This document shows, piece after piece, positions 17,310-26,521 of a DNA stretch of 33,635 nucleotides. Source of the stretch: Myxococcota bacterium (GTDB lineage Bacteria > Myxococcota_A > UBA9160 > UBA4427); NCBI GenBank assembly GCA_963169575.1, contig CAUJGH010000461.1, positions 1 through 33,635 on the forward strand, given 5' to 3'. The position numbers were made by a program, and so were the translations under genes. The notes under the pieces were generated by a model. The model searched no databases. It saw nothing but the letters and a program-made list of their open reading frames with translations, and had not been told where the DNA came from. Numbering within the stretch: the first letter of the stretch is position 1; the number at the start of each line of letters is the position of its first letter.

Positions 17310-17594
17310 ATGCGTAAATTCATGATCGAACGGGAGATCGAAGGCGTCGGGGCCTTCGATGCGTGTCAACTCCAGCAGGCCGCCGAGACTTCGAACTCGG
17401 CGCTGGCTCGGCTTGCGCCCCGGGTGCAGTGGCAACAGTCGTACGTGACGGGCAATCGAACCTACTGCGTCTACCTCGCGGAAGACGAGTCGGCGATTCG
17501 CGCGCATGCCGAGCTCAGCGGCTTCCCCGCCAACCGGATCACCGAGATCACGTCGGTCATCGATCCGTCGACCGCGGCCGCGCGCCGAGCCTGA
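17310..17594 (+). CDS. DUF4242-like small protein
   Basis: MRKFMIEREIEGVGAFDACQLQQAAETSNSALARLAPRVQWQQSYVTGNRTYCVYLAEDESAIRAHAELSGFPANRITEI has the DUF4242 pattern. Confidence 0.85.
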   Translation: MRKFMIEREIEGVGAFDACQLQQAAETSNSALARLAPRVQWQQSYVTGNRTYCVYLAEDESAIRAHAELSGFPANRITEITSVIDPSTAAARRA

Positions 17595-17622
17595 GCGCCG
17601 ACCGCGTGACGCGCAGCGATGG

Positions 17623-18909
17623 ATGCGCCGCTTCATGGATTCGCCGTGCGCCCCGCCGCAGGAGACCCTCGCCTTGAAGACGCTCTTCCCGCCGATCGAC
17701 TTCGACACGTTCCACCGCGAAGTCCTGCCCGCGCGCATCGCGGCCGGCCACGGCGCGCTGGCCGCCCGTGCGATCGCGGGCCTGCCTCCGCTCGCTTTCC
17801 GGCTGCCCGACGGGCGCGCGTTCACCTTCTTTCCCCGACCCGGCGGCGTCGAGCTGCGCCCCGGCGTCGAAGATGCAGGGACGCTCGTCGATCTCTCCCT
17901 CGCGGCCTGGGAGGCTTTCGTTCACGAGATCCGGACGCTCTATCGCCTCTACTACACCGGAGAGCTGACGTTCGCGCACGGCGACTTCGAGGGTATGAAC
18001 GCCTGGGAGCCTGCGCTCCGGGCGTTGTTCCACGGCCGGCCCGTCTTCGACGCCGCCGACCTCGACCTGCGCGACCGCAGCGGAGATCCACTCGACCTGC
18101 AGCGCACCTTCACGCTCGACGACGACGACGAAGACATGCGTCATTTCCTGCGCGAGGCGGGATTCCTTCACGTCCGGGGCGTCTTCTCGCCGGACGAGAT
18201 CGAGACGATGCGCGCGGAAGCGCGCCGCCTCGCAGAAGCCGCCAGGCCCGGCGACCGTAATTCCTGGTGGGCGATCACGGGGGCCGGCGAGACCGCGCTC
18301 TGCCGCGTCAACTACGCCGGCCTCGCCTCGCCGCGCCTCGGCGCACTCGAAGAAGATCCGCGCGTCCGCCGGCTCGCGACGCTCGGCGGCGAAGTGGTGC
18401 GTGCGGTGCCCGATCGCATGGACGGCACCTTCGTGCTGTTCAAGCTGCCCGACGCGCGCGAGGGCATGGCCGATCTGCCCTGGCACATCGACTGCGGCTT
18501 CGGCGGACACTCGGTCTTCTGCCCGTCGGTGCTCGTCGGCGTCCAGCTCGACGCCGCGACGCCCGAAACCGGCCAGCTGCTCTTCGTGCCCGGATCCTGG
18601 CGCACGGCCTGTCGCCAGGTCGCGGACCCGGTAAACGACGGGATGCCCGTCGTCGCCGTCGAGACGGCGGTCGGCGACTGCACGGTGCACATGGGCGACG
18701 CGCTCCACGCGGCGCCTTCGCCGAAGGGAGCGGGGCCTGCGCGCCGAACGCTCTACGTGCAGTTCTACCATCCGGCCGTGTTCGGCGTCGTCGAGCCCGG
18801 GACGGGCTTCAACGACGTGATCTTCGATCAGGACGCCGTGGTGCCGAAGTCGCGTCCCGAGGCGCCCGTGCCGGACGAGACGTCCGCGTCGGCGCGGATC
18901 GAGGCGTGA
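17623..18909 (+). CDS. Phytanoyl-CoA dioxygenase-like protein with N-terminal SCP2-like domain
   Basis: N-term LAFRLPDGRAFTFFPRPGGVELRPGVEDAGTLVDLSLAAWEAFV...LYYTGELTFAHGDFEGM (SCP2-like); C-term FLREAGFLHVRGVFSPDEIETMRAEARRLAEAA...LPWHIDCGFGGHS (HxD)...QLLFVPGSWRTA...GDCTVHMGDALHAAP (PhyH-like). Start uncertain (TTG at about 17676 possible). Confidence 0.75.
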   Translation: MRRFMDSPCAPPQETLALKTLFPPIDFDTFHREVLPARIAAGHGALAARAIAGLPPLAFRLPDGRAFTFFPRPGGVELRPGVEDAGTLVDLSLAAWEAFVHEIRTLYRLYYTGELTFAHGDFEGMNAWEPALRALFHGRPVFDAADLDLRDRSGDPLDLQRTFTLDDDDEDMRHFLREAGFLHVRGVFSPDEIETMRAEARRLAEAARPGDRNSWWAITGAGETALCRVNYAGLASPRLGALEEDPRVRRLATLGGEVVRAVPDRMDGTFVLFKLPDAREGMADLPWHIDCGFGGHSVFCPSVLVGVQLDAATPETGQLLFVPGSWRTACRQVADPVNDGMPVVAVETAVGDCTVHMGDALHAAPSPKGAGPARRTLYVQFYHPAVFGVVEPGTGFNDVIFDQDAVVPKSRPEAPVPDETSASARIEA

Positions 18910-19553
18910 TGCTCGAGGCCTACTTCGATTACCGCAGCCCGTTTCCCTATCTCGCGATCGGGCGGGTAGCCGAGCTCGCGCAGCGCCACGGCATTCGCGT
19001 CGAGTGGCTCCCGATCCGGCTCCCGGCGCTCGAGAGCTACGGCGAACGGCCGATGGGACACAACTTCGCAAAGCGCAACGCCTACGTCGGCATCGATCTG
19101 CAGCGCTGGGCCCGGCGCGTCGGCCTCGAGGTGCGCACGCCGCCGGCCCTGCTCCGGCGCCTCGAGAGCCCGCCGGCACGCCAGACCGTGCTCGGCCGCG
19201 ACCACCCGCTCGACACCGAGCTCGCGCTGCGCGGCGCGGTGGTGGCGCGCCGGATCGGCTGCTTCGACGCCTATCACCGCTCCCTGTCTCGCGCGCTTTG
19301 GACGGACGGTGAGGACGTGACGCAAGACGAGGTCGTCGCCCGGGCATTCGAGCGGGCAGGTGCGGACGGCGGCGAAGCCCTGCTCGAGGCGAAGTCCGAC
19401 GGGGCGGGCAATGAGCTCGCTCGGCTCACGCGCGAGGCGGACGAGCGCGGTGTCTTCGGAGTGCCGACGTTTTTCGTCGGCGAGCAGATGTTCTGGGGCC
19501 AGGACCGGCTCGATTTCGTCGACGAGGCTCTCGCGGGCCGTCAGAGCGCATAG
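18909..19553 (+). CDS. DsbA-family / 2-hydroxychromene-2-carboxylate isomerase-like protein
   Basis: MLEAYFDYRSPFPYLAIGRVAELAQRHGIRVEWLPIRL...RGVFGVPTFFVGEQMFWGQDRLDFVDEAL; start overlaps the preceding stop (TGATG). Confidence 0.9.
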   Translation: MLEAYFDYRSPFPYLAIGRVAELAQRHGIRVEWLPIRLPALESYGERPMGHNFAKRNAYVGIDLQRWARRVGLEVRTPPALLRRLESPPARQTVLGRDHPLDTELALRGAVVARRIGCFDAYHRSLSRALWTDGEDVTQDEVVARAFERAGADGGEALLEAKSDGAGNELARLTREADERGVFGVPTFFVGEQMFWGQDRLDFVDEALAGRQSA

Positions 19554-19593
19554 CGTCCTCCGCCCATGCACCCGGGTCCGGCCCTCTTCCGCT

Positions 19594-20342
19594 TCATTCC
19601 CCGGCGAGCACCTCGCGCAGCGCGTCGATGAAGCGGCGATTGTCCTCGGGCAAGGCGGTGGTGATGCGAACGAATCCGGGTCCGAGCATCGGATCGTTCA
19701 GCGGCTTGATCAGGATATCCCGTTCGCGAAGCTTCGCGGCGATCTCTGTCGCGTCATGCGGCGCGAGGTCGGCGAGGAAGAAGTAGGTCCGGGTCGGGTA
19801 GGTGCGCACGCCCAGCGGCGCCAGCTGCGCCGCGAGCGCCTCCGTCCAGACCCGCAGCTGGACGACACGGTCGCGAATCTCGTCTTCGCGGAGAAGCGTG
19901 GCGATGGCCGCCGCCTGGCTGGGTCGAGCGAGCGGGTAGGCATCGTTGTGACCGTTCAAGTCGTCGGCGATGTCCTCGGGCAGGATCGCATAGCCGATCC
20001 TGAACCCCGCCAGACGATGAGCCTTGGAAAGCGCACGGGGGACGAGCAGGTTGGCGTACCGGGGTACCCGAGGCGCCGCGGATCGTCCGGCCATCCCGAT
20101 GAATGCCTCGTCGACCAGGAAACGGGTATTCGGGCGGTGGCACAACAGTTGCTGCAAGCGCGCCATGTCGAAGATGCCGCCGTTGGGTTTGTTGGGATTC
20201 ACGATGACGGCGAGTGTGATGCCCTCTGAAATCTTCAGACCGCCGAGATCGAACGTGACGTCCTCCTCGGGGAGCAGGCGGGTTTCGGTTCGCTTGCGGC
20301 GATCGGGCGACGCAGTGAGACGCGAGGCGATGTGGGAAGACA
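19594..20342 (-). pseudogene. N-terminally truncated class I/II (HisC-like) aminotransferase
   Basis: VIVNPNKPNGGIFDMARLQQLL, FLVDEAFIGMAG, RALSKAHRLAGFRIGYAILPEDIA (PLP Lys) and YPTRTYFFLADL are present, but the expected N-terminal third is absent. Upstream in-frame sequence is antisense to the divergent gene. GTG at 20342 is a possible start. Confidence 0.65.
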
Positions 20343-20419
20343 CGCGCAAAGGCCGCTCCAGCCCCCGCGAATCCTGTATCCTCCCGCTCCCGTTCCGGGA
20401 TCGCTCGAGGATCTCATCG

Positions 20420-21268
20420 TTGACCGCCCTGCCCCTCCGCCGCATCGCCTTCGAATTCGACGAACGGACGCCCTTCCAGTGGAACCGCCGCAATCCGCAT
20501 TTCGGACTGCTCGGAAACACGGTGAGCTTCTTCGCGCAGCCCTTCGAGCGATACATGGTCGCCGCGATGCGCGAGGCGCGGCCCCGGATTGCCGATCCCG
20601 CGATCCGCGAAGAAGCCGAAGCCTTCCTGCGACAAGAGGCGCAGCACGCCCGCATCCATCGCCTGCATGTCGAAGCTCTGATCGCGCAGTACCCGGGCCT
20701 GCAGCAGACCCTCGACGCGATGCAGGCCTCCTACGACGCGCTCCATGCCTCGCAGCCGCTCGAGTTCCATCTCGCCTATGCCGCCAACATCGAAGCGACC
20801 TTCGCGCCGCTCTTCGGGACCTGGCTCGAGCATCCGGCCGAGCTCTTCGACAACGGCGAGCCGCGGGTCGCGGCGCTCTTCCTCTGGCATTTCGTCGAGG
20901 AGATCGAGCATCGCGCCTCGGCGTTCCGCGTCTACAACGCGGTCGTCCCGAGCCGGCTCTATCGGCTTCGACAGCTGCCGCGGGTGATGCGGCATGTCCG
21001 GGAGGTCGGTGAGATCCTCGCGGCGGGCTTCAACGCCCATGTCCCGCTCGCGGAGCGGCTCGTCGACGCCGGCGGCCCCCGCGTCGCGGAGGCCTTCGCC
21101 TCGATCCCCGCGCGCGCCCGGCAGCGCATGAACCTGCGCCTGCTGCTCTCGCAGTGGCCCTATCACGATCCGGAGCGCGAACGCGTTCCGCCGATCGCGA
21201 CGCGCTGGCTCGAGGCCTACGACGCAGGAGGCGACGCCGCGAGTTGGTACGCCCCGCCCGCCTCCTGA
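20420..21268 (+). CDS. Predicted metal-dependent hydrolase (PF10118-like)
   Basis: LRRIAFEFDERTPFQWNRRNPHFGLLGNTVSFFAQPFERYMVAAMREA...EAEAFLRQEAQHARIHRLH...LFLWHFVEEIEHRASAFRVYNAV; TTG start. Confidence 0.82.
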   Translation: MTALPLRRIAFEFDERTPFQWNRRNPHFGLLGNTVSFFAQPFERYMVAAMREARPRIADPAIREEAEAFLRQEAQHARIHRLHVEALIAQYPGLQQTLDAMQASYDALHASQPLEFHLAYAANIEATFAPLFGTWLEHPAELFDNGEPRVAALFLWHFVEEIEHRASAFRVYNAVVPSRLYRLRQLPRVMRHVREVGEILAAGFNAHVPLAERLVDAGGPRVAEAFASIPARARQRMNLRLLLSQWPYHDPERERVPPIATRWLEAYDAGGDAASWYAPPAS

Positions 21269-21369
21269 TCCGAACCGGCGCCGCGAAACGCGCCGTCGGC
21301 CGTCGCTCGAGCCGCCACCCCGCCCACGACCGCGATCCGCACGAACATCATCCGAGAGAGAGGTCCGAA

Positions 21370-22833
21370 ATGGCAGATCGAATCACCACGCAGTTCGCGA
21401 TCATCGGCGCCGGCGCAGGCGGCCTTTGCGCGGGCATCCAGCTGCGCAATTCCGGCCGGAACGATTTCCTCATCTTCGACCGCGAGCCGAAGGTCGGCGG
21501 GACCTGGTACCGGAACACCTACCCGGGCGCCGCCTGCGACATCGCCTCCCATCTCTACTGCTATTCCTTCGCGCCGAGCCCCGACTGGTCGCGCCCCTTC
21601 GCACCGCAGCCCGAGATCCAGGCCTACTTCGAGAAGATCGCGACCGACTTCGGCCTGCGGGACCATCTCCGCCTGAGTGTCGGCGTCCGCAGCGCCTGCT
21701 GGGACGAAAGCCGTGCGCGCTGGCGCCTCGCCCTCGACTCGGGCGCCGAGGTCGAGTCCCGCTTCGTCGTGAGCGCCCTCGGCATGTTCGGCCGCCCCTC
21801 GATTCCGGCCCTCCCCGGCCTCGCCGATTTCGCCGGAACGCGGTTCCACTCCGCCGAGTGGAACCACGACCACGACCTCTCGGGCGAGCGCGTCGGCGTC
21901 ATCGGCAGCGCCGCCAGCGCCGTCCAGTTCGTTCCCGAGATCGCGAAGCAGGCGAGCCAGCTCTTCGTCTTCCAGCGCACGCCCAACTGGGTGCTGCCCA
22001 AGGAAGACGTCCCGTACACACCCGAGCAGCGCGAGGCATTCCGCCGACAGCCCGAGCTGATGGCCGAGCGGCGGCAGAACCTCTTCAACCTCGTCGAGTA
22101 CAGCCTCGAATACGAGCGCAAGGATTTCTCGGCCGTGCCCGAGGAGATGGGCCGCAAGGCCCTCGAGGTCGTGCGCGATCCCGTGACCCGGGCTCGGCTC
22201 ACGCCCGATCATCCCTTCGGCTGCAAGCGCCCCCTGCTCTCGAACGACTATCTCCAGACGTTCAACCGCGCGAACGTAGAGCTCGTCGTCGACCCGATCG
22301 ATCGGATCACGGCGGACGCCATCGTCACGCGCGATGGCCAGAGCCGCCCGGTCGACACGATCGTGCTGGCGACGGGCTTCGAGACGACGCGCTATGCGAG
22401 CGCGATCGAGACCGTCGGCCGCGGCGGTCGCCGGCTCGACGAAGTCTGGGCGGAGGGCCCCGAGGCCTACCTCGGCCTGACGACGAGCGGATTCCCCAAC
22501 CTCTTCATGCTCTACGGCCCGAATACCAACGGCGGCAACTCGATCATCCTCATGCTCGAATACCAGGTCGAGTACATGATCCGCCTGCTCGACGCGGCCG
22601 AGAAGGAGAACGCCGATTGGATCGACGTCCGCAGCGACGTCCTGCGCGACTACAACGATCGGCTCCAGCAGGAGCTGGCCGGCATTCCGGTCCTGCAGGC
22701 GAGCTGCAACGGCTACTACCGCTCGCCGTCCGGCCGCATCGTGACCCAGTGGCCCCACAACTTCGCCGCCTACCGCGCGCGGATCGACGAGGACAGCCTG
22801 GCTTCGTTCGAGACGGGGCGGGGATCAGCGTGA
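21370..22833 (+). CDS. Flavin-containing / Baeyer-Villiger-type monooxygenase
   Basis: FAIIGAGAGGLCAGIQL FAD motif; GGTWYRNTYPGAACDIASHLYCYSF; BVMO-like FAGTRFHSAEW; VGVIGSAASAVQFVPEIAKQASQLFVFQRTPNWV. Confidence 0.93.
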   Translation: MADRITTQFAIIGAGAGGLCAGIQLRNSGRNDFLIFDREPKVGGTWYRNTYPGAACDIASHLYCYSFAPSPDWSRPFAPQPEIQAYFEKIATDFGLRDHLRLSVGVRSACWDESRARWRLALDSGAEVESRFVVSALGMFGRPSIPALPGLADFAGTRFHSAEWNHDHDLSGERVGVIGSAASAVQFVPEIAKQASQLFVFQRTPNWVLPKEDVPYTPEQREAFRRQPELMAERRQNLFNLVEYSLEYERKDFSAVPEEMGRKALEVVRDPVTRARLTPDHPFGCKRPLLSNDYLQTFNRANVELVVDPIDRITADAIVTRDGQSRPVDTIVLATGFETTRYASAIETVGRGGRRLDEVWAEGPEAYLGLTTSGFPNLFMLYGPNTNGGNSIILMLEYQVEYMIRLLDAAEKENADWIDVRSDVLRDYNDRLQQELAGIPVLQASCNGYYRSPSGRIVTQWPHNFAAYRARIDEDSLASFETGRGSA

Positions 22834-23451
22834 CGCTTTGACGGTCTCGTAGCTGTTCATCAGGTTGCGATAGTCGGGGATGTGGTTCGAGAAGAGCGTC
22901 CCGAGGCCCGCGACGTCGTTGCGCCAATCGCGATGCAACTCGCAGGCGACGGCGAACCACGTCATCAGCTGGGCGCCGGCGGCGGACATGCGATCCCACG
23001 CGGATTGACGCGTCAGCTCGTTGAAGGTCCCCGACGCGTCGGTCACGACGAAGACGTCGAAGCCCTCCTCGAGGGCCGAGAGCGCCGGGAAGGCCACGCA
23101 GACCTCCGTCACGACGCCCGCGATCAGCAGCTGCTTCCTGCCGGTCGCCTTCACGGCCTTCACGAAACCCTCGTTGTCCCAGGCGTTGATGTTGCCCGGG
23201 CGCGCGATGTAGGGCGCCTTCGGAAAGAGCGCCTTCAGCTCTGGAACGAGCGGTCCGTTCGGCCCGTCCTCGAAGCTGGTCGTCAGGATCGTCGGCAGCT
23301 CGAAATACTTCGCGAGATCCGCGAGCGCGAGGACGTTGTTCTTGAACCGATCCGGATCGATGTCGCGGACGAGCGAGAGCAGGCCCGTCTGATGGTCGAC
23401 CAGCAGGACCGCGGCGTTCTTCTTGTCGAGTCGGACGTAGGGTCGGGACAC
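22825..23451 (-). CDS. Isochorismatase-family cysteine hydrolase (YcaC-like)
   Basis: AAVLLVDHQTGL, TILTTSFEDGPNGPLVPEL, LLIAGVVTEVCVAFPALSALEEGFDVFVVTDASGTF; GTG start at 23451. Confidence 0.92.
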   Translation of the reverse strand: MSRPYVRLDKKNAAVLLVDHQTGLLSLVRDIDPDRFKNNVLALADLAKYFELPTILTTSFEDGPNGPLVPELKALFPKAPYIARPGNINAWDNEGFVKAVKATGRKQLLIAGVVTEVCVAFPALSALEEGFDVFVVTDASGTFNELTRQSAWDRMSAAGAQLMTWFAVACELHRDWRNDVAGLGTLFSNHIPDYRNLMNSYETVKASR

Positions 23452-23522
23452 GTCTTCTCCTTTCCTCGGTGGGGGCGCCTGGATGGATGCCCTTCTCGTC
23501 TCGGGGCGACGCAGACCGCGCC

Positions 23523-24557
23523 TCAATCCGCCACGTACCGCCCCGTGATCAGCGGCAGATCCGCATACGTTCGAATCCCCGGCGCCGCACCGCAGACCGC
23601 CGGGATCGCGTTGACGACCGGCATCGCCGTGATCGGGTTCGCGAGGTCGGCGACGCGGCCCGAGGCGATCTGCTCCTGCGAGGGGCTGAACTTGACGCGC
23701 GTATGGATGTTCGGGCTGCCCTCGACCTCCATCGTATAGCCGTGGTGGACGGGCCATTCGGGCTCGAGGCCCTTGCCGGCGTTCCAGACGACCTCGAGCT
23801 CGATGACCGAGCGATCGCCAACCATGCCGCGCCAGGTGCATTTCTGCCCGGCGAGCGAGCCCTGCGGCATCGTGAAGCCCTTGATCGTGCGCTCTTCGGG
23901 CGTGACGGCGGGCTCGTATTCGAAGGCGACCTCGCGCAGGGGGATGCGCAGCATGTTCGCCATGACGTCGACGCATTCGGCGTATTGGCCGAGGACCTGC
24001 CGGTTGATCTCGGTCCATTTCGGATCGGGGTCGAAGGACCAGCCGAGGTTCGTGTAGTTCGCGATCGCGTCGTAATGGGTCAGGTCGACGGATTCCAGGA
24101 AGCGGATCTTCTTGAAGTCGCGCGTCGCGCCCGCCATCAGCGCGGCGATGAAGTTCGCGAAGCCGGGGAAGATGCCCGAGCCGAAGACGCTCGCTCCGCC
24201 CTTCTTCGCGGCCGCTTCGATGCGCGCGCGGGGCTCGGCGCCGAGCGTCCGCCCGTTGATGAAATAGCTGCTCGAGACGTTGACGCCGGCCTCGAGCAGG
24301 CGGACGACCTCGTCGACGTCGAGCTGGTTCGGCGTGTAGCAGACGCAATCGGGGCGCAGCGCGAGCAGACCGTCGATGTCGCGGGTCGCAGTGACGCCGA
24401 CCTTGCCGACGCCGCAGAGCTCGCCGACGTCGCGGCCCTCCTTGTCGGGGCTCCAGGCATAACAGCCGACGAGCTCGAGCTCGGGATGGCGGAGGATGCC
24501 GCGGGCAGCCTCGCGGCCGACGTGGCCGGTGGTCCATTGGACGACGCGATGGGTCAT
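23523..24557 (-). CDS. Dihydrodipicolinate reductase-like NAD(P)-binding protein
   Basis: MTHRVVQWTTGHVGREAARGILRHPELELVGCYAWSPDKEGRDVGEL...IDGLLALRPDCVCYTPNQLDVDEVVRLLEAGVNV. Confidence 0.85.
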   Translation of the reverse strand: MTHRVVQWTTGHVGREAARGILRHPELELVGCYAWSPDKEGRDVGELCGVGKVGVTATRDIDGLLALRPDCVCYTPNQLDVDEVVRLLEAGVNVSSSYFINGRTLGAEPRARIEAAAKKGGASVFGSGIFPGFANFIAALMAGATRDFKKIRFLESVDLTHYDAIANYTNLGWSFDPDPKWTEINRQVLGQYAECVDVMANMLRIPLREVAFEYEPAVTPEERTIKGFTMPQGSLAGQKCTWRGMVGDRSVIELEVVWNAGKGLEPEWPVHHGYTMEVEGSPNIHTRVKFSPSQEQIASGRVADLANPITAMPVVNAIPAVCGAAPGIRTYADLPLITGRYVAD

Positions 24558-24707
24558 GGGGGGCTCCTGGGAAATGGATCTGCTCGTCCCACGATCTCGG
24601 AATTCGGGGCGATGTGCCAGTCGGCCGGGACGACCGGGCGCCGGCGACCGATCCCGGCGGCCGCCGCGCCCGGCCATCGTCGACCTCGCCGGCCCGCGCG
24701 CCGCCGC

Positions 24708-25775
24708 CTACCGATAGAGCTCGGGCGCAGGCGCGCGGCCGAGCAACACGCTCGCCGCGCGGCCATGGCGCTCGAGGAGCACCGCCTGCTCGGCGGTCGG
24801 CGTCGCATGCGCCGCCTGGCCCTTGCGCAGCAGAGCGCAGGCTTCTCCGATCCAGCCCGGCTCGTCGGGCAGATCGAAGAACGCGACGATCCGGCCCAGC
24901 GCCGCTGCCGGGTCGCTCATCATCTCCTCGAACGCGATCTCGGCATATTGCCCGGGCGCGAGATCCTGGACCGCCCGCATCCCGCGCAGGATGCAGTCGC
25001 TCCAATCCTGCAGGAAGCAGTCGAGGGGCACCGGATGCTCGAAGATCGCGCGGAGCTTCGGCGACATCGGGCGCGCGCCGTCGAGATCGTGCTCGTCGAG
25101 ATCGCTCCAGCGGATGCCGCTCGCCGTCTGGAGGTCGTAGTGCTTGAATGCGCGCAGGCGGAAATGATGATGAGCCTGCATCGATAGGGCGGCGTCGAGC
25201 GGATCGCGGTGGAGATGCAGGAAGCGGCCCTCCGGAAAGAGCTCGACGAGCTCGGGCAGCCAGGCGATCGATCCGCCGCTGCGCTCGATCCAGTGGCGCT
25301 TGCCGGCGCGGCGGGCGATCCAATCGAAGAGGAATCGGTACTGCTCGCTGAGGGGGCGCGTCGGCTGCGCTCGGGCGAGCGCCACGATCTCGTCGAACAT
25401 CGCCGCCGGATCGTCGAAGAGCGGGCCGAGCGGCAACAGCACCAGGTCCGGCAGGACGCCGTCGCGATAGCGGCTCGGATCGATCGGCGCCGGGGCCTTC
25501 GCCGCGTCGAAAGTGATCTCGGGGGTTGCGAGATGGACTGCGATCTTCTTCATCTCGCCGGTCGAAGCGAGGCCGCAATCGAGGAGCTCCGCCAATGCCT
25601 CGCCCGAGATCTCGCGCTCGCCGAATTTTCCGTAGAAATCGAACGTGACCATCAGCTCGCTGAGGATCGCGACGCTCGGATGCAGGTCGACCATCCTCGA
25701 GAGGATCGTCGAACCGCAGCGGCCGGTCCCGACGATGAACCGCGCAGGGGCCGCATCCGCATCGCGCTGCTCCAT
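24708..25775 (-). CDS. Sulfotransferase family protein
   Basis: ARFIVGTGRCGSTILSRMVDLHPSVAILSE (5'-PSB-like loop) and LFPEGRFLHLHRDPLDAALSM (3'-PB-like). Confidence 0.9.
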   Translation of the reverse strand: MEQRDADAAPARFIVGTGRCGSTILSRMVDLHPSVAILSELMVTFDFYGKFGEREISGEALAELLDCGLASTGEMKKIAVHLATPEITFDAAKAPAPIDPSRYRDGVLPDLVLLPLGPLFDDPAAMFDEIVALARAQPTRPLSEQYRFLFDWIARRAGKRHWIERSGGSIAWLPELVELFPEGRFLHLHRDPLDAALSMQAHHHFRLRAFKHYDLQTASGIRWSDLDEHDLDGARPMSPKLRAIFEHPVPLDCFLQDWSDCILRGMRAVQDLAPGQYAEIAFEEMMSDPAAALGRIVAFFDLPDEPGWIGEACALLRKGQAAHATPTAEQAVLLERHGRAASVLLGRAPAPELYR

Positions 25776-25916
25776 TTTCCGCCTTCTCCTCTTCGTTGCG
25801 CGCGTGGTCCCTGGCGTCGCCCCGCGCACGAGCCCCATCCTCGGCGAACACCCGCGCTACCGTCCTCGAACCGGTCGCCTGCCGCGACGACCCTACCCGA
25901 TCGAGAGGCCCCGAGC

Positions 25917-26372
25917 ATGACCCCTGCCCGTATCGACATGGACGACCGGATCGCGATCACCGATCTGCTCGCCGCCTACTGCCATGCGATGGACGCCTCG
26001 CGCGCCGATCTCGCCATCCGCCTCTTCGCGGACGACGCGATTCTCGAAACCCCCGTCGGAAACGCCACCGGCCGCGCTGCGATCCTCGCCTGGATCGAAG
26101 GCCGCCTCGCGCTCCGGTCGAGCGTTCATCAAGTCGGCCACTATCTGCTGAACCCTCTCTTCGCCCGCACGAGCGAGACCCGCATCCGCGTCCGCAGCAT
26201 GCTGCTCTACACCCGCCAATCGCTCGAGGAGAACGGCCGCAGCGAGCTGCTCAGCACGGGGATCTACGAAGACGAGGTCGAGCGATCGGCGGGCCGATGG
26301 CGATTCGTTCGGCGCTGCTGGCAGCTGAAGACGCCGCTCGACGACGTCTACTTCGAAGCGTTCTCGATGTAG
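25917..26372 (+). CDS. SnoaL-like / nuclear transport factor 2 family protein
   Basis: MDDRIAITDLLAAYCHAMDASRADLAIRLFADDAILETPVGNATGRAAILAWIEGRL...RSSVHQVGHYLLNP...TGIYEDEVERSAGRWRFVRR. Confidence 0.9.
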   Translation: MTPARIDMDDRIAITDLLAAYCHAMDASRADLAIRLFADDAILETPVGNATGRAAILAWIEGRLALRSSVHQVGHYLLNPLFARTSETRIRVRSMLLYTRQSLEENGRSELLSTGIYEDEVERSAGRWRFVRRCWQLKTPLDDVYFEAFSM

Positions 26373-26521
26373 CCCGCGCGGAGGGGCCCGCACGCCAGTC
26401 CCGGTGTCGCGCGCGGATCCGATCCCACGGCGCCGAGCCGAGCCACCAGGCAGAACGCATCGAGATCGGCAGCGCGCCGTCGGAGCGGGCGCGCCCGAAC
26501 GCACGACGCCATACTGACCCG

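Noticed and set aside
14879-17317. 812-aa plus-strand ORF
   Set aside because: Antisense shadow of the P450 and GlxA-type regulator genes; charged low-complexity composition typical of high-GC spurious ORFs.
22825-25851. 1008-aa minus-strand ORF reported as one protein
   Set aside because: Only its 3' part (22825-23451) is a real isochorismatase-family gene; the rest is an Arg/Ala/Pro-rich shadow of the DapB-like and sulfotransferase genes in another frame.
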